Source: Burkholderiaceae bacterium (lineage in GTDB: Bacteria; Pseudomonadota; Gammaproteobacteria; Burkholderiales; Burkholderiaceae). Taken from it: DNA of 8,608 nucleotides. The DNA lies in the NCBI GenBank assembly GCA_025458735.1, contig JALORV010000063.1:1-8608 (forward strand), in the 5' to 3' direction. Below, one piece after another: positions 1 to 6,477 of the stretch. A model generated the notes under the pieces. It had not been told where the DNA came from and ran no database searches. It saw only the letters and a program-made list of their open reading frames with translations. Position 1 is the first letter of the stretch; every line of letters begins with the position of its first letter. The translations under genes were made by a program, and so were the position numbers.

Positions 1-1193
1 GGAATGCCGGCGAGCGAGAACATCAGCAGCAGCATGACGAATGCGTACCAAGGGCTGCGGCGACTCAGGCCACGCAGATCGACGATCTCCTCGGCCTCGA
101 ATCCCTTGCGGGCAAGCAGCAGCACGATGCCGAAGGTGCCGAGCGTGGTGATCGCGTAGGTGATCACGTAGAACATCGCGGCGCTGTAGGAGTTCACCGT
201 GCTCGTGGCGTTGCCGCCGACGACCCCGGACAGCATCGCCAGCAGCACGAATCCCATCTGCGCGATGGTCGAATAGGCAAGCATGCGCTTGAGGTTGGTC
301 TGCGCGATGGCGGCCAGATTGCCCAGCGCCAGCGAGGCCACCGCCAGCACGATGAGCATGCGCTGCCAGTCCGCTGCGATCGGCAGCAGCCCCTCGACGA
401 GGATGCGGAAGCCGACCGCGAAGATGGCGAGCTTGGGCGCCGAGCCGATCAGCATGGTCACCGGGGTGGGCGCGCCCTGGTAGACATCGGGCACCCACAT
501 GTGAAATGGCACCGCGCCCAGCTTGAACGCGATGCCGGCCACGACGAACACCGTGCCGAACACGAGCGCCATGCGGCTGGCGACATGCCCGGTCACGATG
601 CGGTCGGCCAGCTCGTTGATGTCGAGGGTGCCGGTGGCACCGTACAGCATGCTCATGCCGTACAGCAGGAAGCCCGAGGCCAGCGCGCCCAGCACGAAGT
701 ACTTCATCGCGGCCTCGGTCGAGCGCGCGTCATCGCGCCGCAGCGCCACCAGCGTGTACAGCGACAGTGCCTGGAGTTCGAGGCCGAGGTAGATGACCAG
801 CAGGTTGTTGGCCGAGATCATCAGCATGATCCCGAGCAGGCTGAACAGCGCCAGCGTGAAGAGCTCGCCCTTCCAGATGCCGCGGTCGCGCGCGTAACTC
901 TGCGAATACACCAGCACCAGCGCCACCGCGACGATGGCGAAGAGCTTCAGCACGCTGGCCATGGGGTCCGTCACGTACATTCCGCCGAAGGCGTAGGTGA
1001 CGACTCCCGCCGACAGGAAGGCCCAGGTGACCGCAGCCGTCAGCACCAGCACCACCAGCGCCAGCACATAGCTCAGGTTGCGGCGCGCGTCGGAGATGAA
1101 CAGGTCAGCCACCAGCAGCGCGCAGGTTGCCACCAGCAGGACGATCTCCGGCAGCGCTGCCAGGGCATTGAGGGTCGGTGTCGGCATGGCCAT
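1..1193 (-). CDS. nuoN: NADH-quinone oxidoreductase subunit N, 3' end outside window
   Basis: NuoN is one of the three antiporter-like proton-pumping subunits in the membrane arm of complex I. I translated this frame by hand from the ATG at 1193 and it stays open to the left edge, giving 397 residues of a family usually near 480-490, so about 90 C-terminal residues are missing. Family marks are visible: the TM5 glutamate in [12 protein letters not shown] (about E139), K164 in AAMKYF, the TM7 lysine in [15 protein letters not shown] (about K224), YQGAPTP just after it, the TM8 lysine in SAPKLA (about K254), and [15 protein letters not shown] (about 300-314). The protein is hydrophobic throughout. 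The C-terminal lysine helix lies beyond the window. A second in-frame ATG at 1187 is an equally possible start; neither has a clear Shine-Dalgarno site. It follows nuoM after 36 bp and is probably co-transcribed with it. Confidence 0.95.
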   Translation of the reverse strand, partial: MAMPTPTLNALAALPEIVLLVATCALLVADLFISDARRNLSYVLALVVLVLTAAVTWAFLSAGVVTYAFGGMYVTDPMASVLKLFAIVAVALVLVYSQSYARDRGIWKGELFTLALFSLLGIMLMISANNLLVIYLGLELQALSLYTLVALRRDDARSTEAAMKYFVLGALASGFLLYGMSMLYGATGTLDINELADRIVTGHVASRMALVFGTVFVVAGIAFKLGAVPFHMWVPDVYQGAPTPVTMLIGSAPKLAIFAVGFRILVEGLLPIAADWQRMLIVLAVASLALGNLAAIAQTNLKRMLAYSTIAQMGFVLLAMLSGVVGGNATSTVNSYSAAMFYVITYAITTLGTFGIVLLLARKGFEAEEIVDLRGLSRRSPWYAFVMLLLMFSLAGI

Positions 1194-1229
1194 GTCGTGT
1201 CGCGGTGCGTCCCGGTCGGTCCGTCTGCC

Positions 1230-2735
1230 CTACTGCGCCGCCACGCCGGCCGGCAGCTTCGACTGGGCGACATGCTGCAGCAGCTGCGCCACCGAGGCAT
1301 CCATCAGGTCGGTGAACGGCTTCGGGTACACCCCCATCCAGAGTACCGCCGCCGCCAGCAGGGTCAGCACCAGCAGCTCACGGGCGTTGACGTCCGTGAG
1401 CGCCGCCACATGGTCGTTGGCGATATCGCCGAAGACCACGCGCTTGACCATCCACAGCGTGTAGGCCGCGCCGAGGATCAGCGTGGTCGATGCCACCAGC
1501 GCGATCCAGAAGTCGAACTTGACCGCGCCGAGGATCACCATGAACTCGCCGACGAAGCCGCTGGTGGCCGGCAGGCCCGCATTGGCCATCGCGAACAGCA
1601 CGAAGAACGCGGCGAACTTCGGCATCGTGTTGACGACACCGCCGTAGTCGGCGATGTTGCGGCTGTGCATGCGGTCGTACATCACGCCGATGCAGAAGAA
1701 CATCGCGCCCGAGATGAAGCCGTGCGAGATCATCTGGACGATGCCACCCGCCATGCCGAGCGGATTGAAGATGAAGAAGCCGAGCGTGACGAAGCCCATG
1801 TGGGCGATCGACGAGTACGCGACCAGCTTCTTCATGTCCGCCTGCACCAGCGCCACCAGCCCGATGTAGACCACCGCGATCAGCGACAGCGCGATGACAT
1901 AGCCCGCGAGGGCATGGGAAGCGTCCGGCACGATCGGCAGCGAAAAGCGCAGGAAGCCGTAGGCACCCAGCTTCAGCATGATGGCAGCCAGCACGATCGA
2001 GCCGCCGGTGGGGGCCTCGACGTGGGCATCGGGCAGCCAGGTGTGCACCGGCCACATCGGCACCTTGACCGCGAACGCCATGAAGAAGGCCAGGAACAGC
2101 AGCACCTGCGCGGTCATGCCCAGCGGCGTGGCATGCCAGTCGAAGATGCCGAAACTGCCGCCCGAGGCGTAGTAGAGGTAGACCAGCGCCACCAGCATCA
2201 GCAGCGAACCGAGCAGCGTATAGAGGAAGAACTTGAAGGCCGCGTAGACGCGGCTCGGCCCGCCCCAGACGCCGATGATGATGTACATCGGGATCAGCGT
2301 CGCCTCGAAGAACACGTAGAACAGCAGCCCGTCCACGGCGGCGAACACGCCGATCATCAGCCCCGACAGGATCAGGAACGCGGCGTAGTACTGCGCCACC
2401 CGCTGCTCGATCACCTCCCACCCCGCCAGCACGACGATCACGGTGATGAAGGCGGTGAGGATCACGAACCACACCGACAGTCCGTCGACGCCGAGGTGGT
2501 AGTGCGCGCTGAAACGCTCGATCCACGGCGCTTTTTCGACGAACTGCAGCGCCGCGCTCGACGCGTCGAAGCCGGCGTACAGCGGCACCGTCACCAGCAG
2601 TCCGAGCAGGCTGCCCACCAGCGCCACCGAGCGCACGACATTCGCGCTGCGGTCGCGGCCGGCCGCCAGCAGCATCACGCCGAAGGCGATCGGGATCCAG
2701 ATCGCGAGGCTGAGCCAGGGAGTCGCCGTCTGCAT
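1230..2735 (-). CDS. nuoM: NADH-quinone oxidoreductase subunit M
   Basis: NuoM is the middle antiporter-like proton channel of the complex I membrane arm. The 501-residue product has the usual family length and many predicted membrane helices. Seen in sequence: LGVDGLSVWF (81-90); the TM5 glutamate E144 in YVFFEATLIPMY; the TM7 lysine K224 in FAVKVPMWPVHTWLPDAHVEAP (split here by a broken-helix proline), the TM8 lysine K255 in MLKLGAYGFLRF; DMKKLVAYSSIAHMG (300-314); and the C-terminal glutamate E397 in SGFVGEF. All key charged residues are therefore present. The ATG at 2735 lies 9 bp after the nuoL stop, with only a weak AGG about 8 bases upstream that overlaps that stop, so translation coupled to nuoL is likely. 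Codon use matches the neighbours and nothing suggests damage. Confidence 0.98.
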   Translation of the reverse strand: MQTATPWLSLAIWIPIAFGVMLLAAGRDRSANVVRSVALVGSLLGLLVTVPLYAGFDASSAALQFVEKAPWIERFSAHYHLGVDGLSVWFVILTAFITVIVVLAGWEVIEQRVAQYYAAFLILSGLMIGVFAAVDGLLFYVFFEATLIPMYIIIGVWGGPSRVYAAFKFFLYTLLGSLLMLVALVYLYYASGGSFGIFDWHATPLGMTAQVLLFLAFFMAFAVKVPMWPVHTWLPDAHVEAPTGGSIVLAAIMLKLGAYGFLRFSLPIVPDASHALAGYVIALSLIAVVYIGLVALVQADMKKLVAYSSIAHMGFVTLGFFIFNPLGMAGGIVQMISHGFISGAMFFCIGVMYDRMHSRNIADYGGVVNTMPKFAAFFVLFAMANAGLPATSGFVGEFMVILGAVKFDFWIALVASTTLILGAAYTLWMVKRVVFGDIANDHVAALTDVNARELLVLTLLAAAVLWMGVYPKPFTDLMDASVAQLLQHVAQSKLPAGVAAQ

Positions 2736-2744
2736 GGGCCCGGC

Positions 2745-4811
2745 CTACCGCGCGAAGGTGACGAACAGCGTGATCATCGCCAGCAGGCCGAGGATCATGC
2801 CGAACGCATAGTGATAGATGTAGCCGGACTGCAGCAGCCGCGACAGTGCGGCCACCCAGCCGACCACGCGGGCGCTGCCGTTGACTGCCAGGCCGTCGAT
2901 CAGGCGCACGTCGCCGACTTTCCACAGCAGCTGCCCGATCGCCCGCGCACCGCCCGCGAACACCACCTCGTTGATGCGGTCGAGGTAGTACTTGTTCTCC
3001 AGCAGCCGGTGCAGGCCGGCAAAGCGGCGCTTAAGCGACTCCGCCAGGTCGGGGCGCAGCAGATACAGGTAGGCCGCCAGCAGGACCCCGGCGAGCGCGA
3101 GGTACGTCGGTGGGCTGGCGAAGCCGTGCAATCCCATGCCCACGGCGCTGCGCACGTCCTCGGCCAGACGCGCCATTGCCGGGTGGCGGCTGGCGTCGAC
3201 GAAGATCGAGCTCGCGAAGAAGTTGCCGCCCAGCAGCGTCTCCAGCGTGACGAAGCCGATGACGAGCGAAGGGAACGCCAGCAGCACCAGCGGCACCGTC
3301 ACGACATTGGGCGACTCGTGCGGTTCGCCGTGGTGGTCGTCGCCGTGATGGTGATCGCCAGGATGGTGGCTGCCATGGTGAGCATCTGCATCGGGGCCCG
3401 TCCCAGGGTGCCCGTCGTGATGCCCGCCTGCATGCGCGGCGTGCTTCCAACGCGGCTTGCCATGAAAGACAAGGAAGAACATCCGGAACGAGTAGAACGC
3501 GGTGATGAACACGCCAAGCGTCAGCGCCCAGAACGCGACGGTCGCGCCTGCCTGGCCCGCCTTCGCGGCGGCGCCGGTTGCAATGAGGATCGAGTCCTTC
3601 GAGTAGTAGCCGGACAGGAACGGCACGCCGATCAGCGCCAGCGAGCCGATCAGCGCCGTGATCCAGGTGACCGGCATGCGGCGCCACAGCCCGCCCATTT
3701 TGCGGATGTCCTGCTCGTGGTGCATGCCGATGATGACCGAGCCAGCCGCCAGGAACAGCAGCGCCTTGAAGAAGGCGTGGGTCATCAGGTGGAAGATGCC
3801 GGCCGCGTAGGCGGAAGCCCCGAGGGCCACCGTCATGTAGCCGAGCTGCGACAGCGTCGAATAGGCCACCACGCGCTTGATGTCGTTCTGCACGATGCCG
3901 AGCACGCCCATGAAGAACGCCGTGATCGCGCCGATCACGATGACGAAGCTCAACGCCGCGTCGGACAGCTCGAACAGCGGCGACATGCGCGCCACCATGA
4001 AGATGCCGGCGGTCACCATCGTGGCCGCGTGGATCAGCGCCGAGATCGGGGTCGGGCCCTCCATCGAGTCCGGCAGCCAGACATGCAGCGGAAACTGAGC
4101 GCTCTTGCCCATCGCGCCGATGAACAGGCAGATGCAGATCACCGTCATCAGCAGCCACGGCGTGCCCGGCAGCAGTTCGATCGTCTTGCCCGCCAGCGCC
4201 GGCGCGGCCGCAAAGACCTCCGCGTAGTGCATCGTGCCGAAGGTCGCGAACACCAGTCCGATGCCCAGCACGAAGCCGAAGTCGCCGACCCGGTTCACCA
4301 GAAACGCCTTCAGGTTGGCGGCGATCGCGGTCGGCCGCTTGAACCAGAAGCCGATCAGCAGGTAGGAGACCAGGCCGACCGCTTCCCAGCCGAAGAACAG
4401 CTGCAGGAAGTTGTTGCTCATCACCAGCATCAGCATGCTGAAGGTGAACAGCGAGATGTAGGCGAAGAAGCGCTGGTAGCCCGGATCGTCGGCCATGTAG
4501 CCGACGGTGTAGATGTGCACCATCAGCGACACGAAGGTGACCACCACCATCATCAGCGCGGTCAGCGGATCGATCAGGAAGCCGATCTCGAGCTTCAGTC
4601 CGCCGACGACGGCCCAGGTGTAGATGGCGCCGTCGAAGGTGTTGCCCCTGAGCACGTCGGCCAGGATGACGAACGAGGCGATGGCCGCCACCAGCACACC
4701 GGCGATGGTCACCGTGTGCGCGCCGGCGCGGCCGATCACCCGTCCGCCCAGCCCGGCGACCAGCGCGCCGACCAGCGGCGCCAGCGCCGCAAGCAGGTAG
4801 ATCTTCTGCAT
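2745..4811 (-). CDS. nuoL: NADH-quinone oxidoreductase subunit L
   Basis: NuoL is the distal antiporter-like pump of complex I and carries the long lateral C-terminal helix. From the ATG at 4811 it has 688 residues, within the usual range. Seen: MADDPGYQRFFAYISLFTFSML (about 106-127, split across helices); the TM5 glutamate E143 in LFFGWEAVGLVSYLLIGFW; the TM7 lysine K236 in GAMGKSAQFPLHVWLPD, followed by SMEGPTPISALIHAATMV; QNDIKRVVAYSTLSQLGYM; and K405 in FLSGYYSKDS. A histidine-rich loop at about 457-498 carries 15 His in 42 residues, followed by the C-terminal lateral helix and last transmembrane helix. An in-frame ATG 9 bases upstream, at 4820, would add Met-Pro-Ser. I prefer 4811 because MQKIYLLAALAPL resembles the family N-terminus as I recall it. 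Neither start has a good Shine-Dalgarno site, and 4820 touches a hairpin. The reading frame is open far upstream, but that extension antisense-free region is spacer and out-of-frame nuoK, not protein. Confidence 0.96.
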   Translation of the reverse strand: MQKIYLLAALAPLVGALVAGLGGRVIGRAGAHTVTIAGVLVAAIASFVILADVLRGNTFDGAIYTWAVVGGLKLEIGFLIDPLTALMMVVVTFVSLMVHIYTVGYMADDPGYQRFFAYISLFTFSMLMLVMSNNFLQLFFGWEAVGLVSYLLIGFWFKRPTAIAANLKAFLVNRVGDFGFVLGIGLVFATFGTMHYAEVFAAAPALAGKTIELLPGTPWLLMTVICICLFIGAMGKSAQFPLHVWLPDSMEGPTPISALIHAATMVTAGIFMVARMSPLFELSDAALSFVIVIGAITAFFMGVLGIVQNDIKRVVAYSTLSQLGYMTVALGASAYAAGIFHLMTHAFFKALLFLAAGSVIIGMHHEQDIRKMGGLWRRMPVTWITALIGSLALIGVPFLSGYYSKDSILIATGAAAKAGQAGATVAFWALTLGVFITAFYSFRMFFLVFHGKPRWKHAAHAGGHHDGHPGTGPDADAHHGSHHPGDHHHGDDHHGEPHESPNVVTVPLVLLAFPSLVIGFVTLETLLGGNFFASSIFVDASRHPAMARLAEDVRSAVGMGLHGFASPPTYLALAGVLLAAYLYLLRPDLAESLKRRFAGLHRLLENKYYLDRINEVVFAGGARAIGQLLWKVGDVRLIDGLAVNGSARVVGWVAALSRLLQSGYIYHYAFGMILGLLAMITLFVTFAR

Positions 4812-4819
4812 CGAGGGCA

Positions 4820-4852
4820 TCAGTGCCCGCCCGGCCGCCCGAAGGGCACTGA
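4820..4852. repeat. Inverted repeat abutting the nuoL start region
   Basis: TCAGTGCCC (4820-4828) pairs perfectly with GGGCACTGA (4844-4852) across 15 bases. On the mRNA the 3' arm of the stem ends with the A of the upstream in-frame ATG at 4820 and lies 9 bases before the ATG at 4811. An alternative small stem, GGGCA with TGCCC, would instead enclose the 4820 ATG (4814-4828 region). Any ribosome binding site for nuoL would be inside this structure, so it could limit nuoL translation. The pairing is seen; the effect is inferred. Confidence 0.55.
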
Positions 4853-4853
4853 G

Positions 4854-4868
4854 CGCCCCCGCGGGGCG
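4854..4868. repeat. Short GC-only inverted repeat
   Basis: CGCCCC (4854-4859) pairs with GGGGCG (4863-4868) around the three-base loop CGC. It lies between the previous hairpin and the one at the nuoL start. In GC-rich DNA a six-pair stem alone is weak evidence; it matters mainly as part of the cluster. Confidence 0.45.
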
Positions 4869-4879
4869 GAGCCAGGACA

Positions 4880-4905
4880 CGCGGCAGGCCCTGCGGCCTG
4901 ACGCG
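4880..4905. repeat. Inverted repeat, 10 pairs with one mismatch
   Basis: CAGGCC (4885-4890) pairs with GGCCTG (4895-4900) around the loop CTGC. After a single G/A mismatch, CGCG (4880-4883) pairs with CGCG (4902-4905). There is no T-run on either side. It is the second stable hairpin in the nuoK-nuoL spacer. Confidence 0.6.
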
Positions 4906-4917
4906 CGCCTGTCGACG

Positions 4918-4941
4918 CGGCCCGGCCTGCAAGCCGGGCCG
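4918..4941. repeat. Perfect 9-bp inverted repeat, strongest hairpin in the spacer
   Basis: CGGCCCGGC at 4918-4926 pairs perfectly with GCCGGGCCG at 4933-4941 across a six-base loop. All stem pairs are G-C, so the RNA hairpin should be very stable. On the transcribed side it is followed by GC-rich sequence, not by a U-run, so it is not a classic terminator. It could act as an RNA-stability or processing element between nuoK and nuoL. Confidence 0.7.
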
Positions 4942-4981
4942 TGGACCAGCGAACGAAGAAAGCGTGGGGGCGCATCAGTTG

Positions 4982-5287
4982 CTAGCCCTTCAGCGAATCG
5001 AGTTCCTCGACGTTGATCGTCGAGAGATTGCGGAACAGCACGACCAGGATCGCCAGCCCGATGGCCGATTCGGCCGCGGCCACCGTCAGGATGAAGAAGA
5101 CGAATACCTGCCCGTGGTAGTTGCCGAGGTAATGGGAGAAGGCGATGAAGTTCATGTTGACCGCCAGCAGCATCAGTTCGATCGCCATCAGCAGCACGAT
5201 CAGGTTGCGGCGGTTGAGGAAGATGCCGACCACGCTGATCGCGAACAGCAGCGCGCCGACGCCCAGGAACCAGGACAGCGAGATCAT
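4982..5287 (-). CDS. nuoK: NADH-quinone oxidoreductase subunit K
   Basis: NuoK is the small three-helix membrane subunit, related to MrpC, that sits between NuoJ/NuoA and the antiporter-like pumps. The 101-residue product is the standard length. The two buried glutamates of the proton path are present: E37 in [13 protein letters not shown] and E73 in [13 protein letters not shown] (E36 and E72 in E. coli). [10 protein letters not shown] and the ending [10 protein letters not shown] are also typical. The ATG at 5287 overlaps the TGA of the nuoJ C-terminal frame as ATGA and has a GAGG five bases upstream. This start is therefore well supported and suggests translational coupling to nuoJ. Coupling would be disturbed by the premature nuoJ stop about 350 bases upstream, although nuoK's own binding site may allow independent initiation. 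The gene itself looks intact. Confidence 0.97.
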   Translation of the reverse strand: MISLSWFLGVGALLFAISVVGIFLNRRNLIVLLMAIELMLLAVNMNFIAFSHYLGNYHGQVFVFFILTVAAAESAIGLAILVVLFRNLSTINVEELDSLKG

Positions 5288-5882
5288 TCGGGCCTCGCTG
5301 CGGAGGGCGGCTCGCCGACGGTCGCCGCCCGTGTCTGGCGTGCATCGTCCTCGCTGGCCATGCTGACGAGGCGGACCCGCTCGCCGCGCGTGACCCTGAC
5401 CTGCTGCGACGGGTCCTGGTGCTTGGCGTCCTTGCGGCCACGCAGCGTCAGCGCGATGGCGGCAATGATCGCCACCAGCAGCAGCGCGCCGGCGATCTGC
5501 AGCGGGAACACGTACTCGGTGAAGGTCAGGCGGCCGAGCGCCTCGATGTTGTTGGCGTTCGCGATGCCCGGCCCCGGCTGGTTCAGGCCCTGCCACCTTG
5601 GCTGCGACAGCACCAGCCACATCTGCAGCACGATCAGCGCGGCCACCAGTCCGCCATCATCACGACGAACAGGAACAGCACCATCACCGCGCCGACGTAG
5701 ACCAGCACCAGGGCGATGGCCAGGAACTCGGCCTGCAGCATCATCCAGAGGCAGGCGGCCGAGAAGAAGGCGAGTACCAGGAACAGCACCGCGTGGACCG
5801 GGTTGCGCGCGGTGATGACGCGCAGCGCCGCCGCCAGCAGGATGCCGGAGAAAAGCAGGAATAAAGCGACTTGCGCACTCAT
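5284..5882 (-). pseudogene. nuoJ: NADH-quinone oxidoreductase subunit J, frame broken by internal deletion
   Basis: NuoJ is a five-helix membrane subunit whose TM3 is a conformational gate between the quinone site and the pumps. Two parts in different frames are seen. Part 1 runs from the ATG at 5882 (MSAQVALFLLFSG) through ALRVITARNPVHAVLFLVLA and the gating helix [15 protein letters not shown] (residues 62-76). It then reads only ADWWPR and stops at 5634-5636. Part 2 is in the -1 frame from about 5652, reads [16 protein letters not shown], then [20 protein letters not shown], then a basic tail with QDPSQQVRV, and ends at the TGA at 5284. The parts total 76 + 122 residues. The LDIN...FW..LP-type loop that I recall following VVMM in relatives is absent, so the simplest reading is a deletion of 3n+1 bases (about 50-60). 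It may be a real mutation or a sequence error. A GTG at 5930 could extend the N-terminus by 16 residues, but that stretch does not look like NuoJ. An annotation pipeline might call 5634-5882 as a short CDS. Confidence 0.8.
5293..5296 (-). promoter_or_regulatory. Shine-Dalgarno site of nuoK
   Basis: GAGG on the minus strand ends five bases before the nuoK ATG at 5287. It lies inside the last codons of the nuoJ C-terminal frame and supports the short 101-residue NuoK over any longer reading of that frame. It is the clearest ribosome binding site in the window. Confidence 0.6.
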
Positions 5883-5975
5883 CTGGTGTTGCCCGCTTGC
5901 AGCGTGGCCCGGTTCTGCGCCGGCGCGCACGCCCCTCCCCGGGTCTGTTCTCGTCTGTTCGCGGCCTGGTCCTGT
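5883..5975. other. nuoI-nuoJ spacer, no gene seen
   Basis: These 93 bp carry no convincing ORF and no strong Shine-Dalgarno site directly before the nuoJ ATG. They contain a direct repeat, GAACAGAC twice with a GA spacer on the minus strand (5943-5950 and 5953-5960), and a perfect 10-bp palindrome GCGCCGGCGC (5917-5926). A G-rich GGGGAGGGGC lies just before the GTG at 5930 but too close to act as a normal binding site for it. No function is evident. Confidence 0.5.
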
Positions 5976-6464
5976 TTATCGGTACTTCGCGTCGGCCTCG
6001 CGGTTGGCCGCGATCTGCGCTTCGTAGCGGTCGCCAATCGCCAGCAGCATCGGCTTGGTGTAGTAAAGGTCGCCGCGGCGCTCGCCGTGATACTCGAGCA
6101 GGTCGGTTTCGACGATCGAGTCGACCGGGCAACTCTCCTCGCAGAAGCCGCAGAAGATGCACTTGGTGAGGTCGATGTCGTAGCGGGTCGTGCGGCGCGT
6201 GCCGTCGGCGCGCTGGTCGGACTCGATGGTGATCGCCAGCGCCGGGCAGACGGCTTCGCACAGCTTGCAGGCGATGCATCGTTCCTCGCCGTTGGGGTAG
6301 CGGCGAAGCGCGTGCAGCCCGCGGAAGCGCGGCGAGATCGGCGTCTTCTCTTCCGGGTACTGGATCGTGATCTTGCGGGCAAAGGCGTAGCGCCCGGTCA
6401 GGGCCAGGCCCTTGAGCAGCTCCTTCAGGAGCAGGCTGTCGAAGAACTCGCGCACGGCGCCCAT
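5976..6464 (-). CDS. nuoI: NADH-quinone oxidoreductase subunit I, 2x[4Fe-4S] ferredoxin-like
   Basis: NuoI carries clusters N6a and N6b, which pass electrons from NuoG towards N2 and quinone at the junction of the peripheral and membrane arms. The product has 162 residues, the usual bacterial length. Two ferredoxin motifs are intact: [12 protein letters not shown], with Cys63, 66, 69 and 73, and [12 protein letters not shown], with Cys102, 105, 108 and 112. The first three cysteines of each motif plus the last of the other should bind each cluster. The N-terminal amphipathic part ([20 protein letters not shown]), [18 protein letters not shown] and the C-terminal Tyr-rich [15 protein letters not shown] are typical of NuoI. 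The ATG at 6464 follows the nuoH stop after 13 bp, with a weak G-rich stretch before it. Nothing appears damaged. A 93-bp gap separates it from nuoJ. Confidence 0.98.
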   Translation of the reverse strand: MGAVREFFDSLLLKELLKGLALTGRYAFARKITIQYPEEKTPISPRFRGLHALRRYPNGEERCIACKLCEAVCPALAITIESDQRADGTRRTTRYDIDLTKCIFCGFCEESCPVDSIVETDLLEYHGERRGDLYYTKPMLLAIGDRYEAQIAANREADAKYR

Positions 6465-6477
6465 GTCGTTGCCCGCC

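Larger units (their letters stand above)
4821..4981. repeat. nuoK-nuoL spacer rich in inverted repeats, possible dispersed intergenic element
   Basis: This 161-bp spacer is unusually long for the operon and is nearly filled with GC-rich inverted repeats (listed separately). On the minus strand it begins just after nuoK with CCCCCACGCTTTCTTCG and ends at the nuoL start with GCCCTTCGGGCGGCCGGGCG. In my recollection both ends resemble a family of repeated intergenic sequences scattered through Burkholderiales genomes, which suggests a non-coding mobile or dispersed element. No ORF in it resembles a protein. The hairpins lack the T-run of an intrinsic terminator, so read-through into nuoL is expected. 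Identity as a repeat is inference; the inverted repeats are directly seen. Confidence 0.55.

Noticed and set aside
501..4901. A 1466-codon open frame on the plus strand opposite nuoN, nuoM and nuoL
   Set aside because: nuoN, nuoM and nuoL happen to share one codon register, and the plus frame is its exact codon-for-codon complement. Stops there would need TTA, CTA or TCA codons in the sense genes, which are rare in this GC-rich DNA. The product is Arg/His/Gln/Glu-rich with no recognisable domain.
4918..4941. Intrinsic transcription terminator between nuoK and nuoL
   Set aside because: The stem is strong but no T-run follows on the minus strand, and terminating here would cut off nuoL-nuoN, which belong to the same complex.
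4812..5441. An upstream in-frame extension of nuoL to 5441 (898-residue reading)
   Set aside because: The extra 200-odd residues cross the hairpin spacer and an alternative frame of nuoK and the nuoJ tail. They resemble no NuoL N-terminus, and the real start is at 4811 or 4820.
5634..5665. Programmed -1 ribosomal frameshift in nuoJ
   Set aside because: The frames do differ by -1, but no slippery heptamer is present, and the conserved loop between TM3 and the next helix is missing too. A frameshift alone would not explain that loss.
5284..6279. A 331-codon open frame on the minus strand through nuoI and nuoJ
   Set aside because: Only its last 122 codons are real sequence, namely the C-terminal part of nuoJ. 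The upstream part is an out-of-frame reading of nuoI and the gap.
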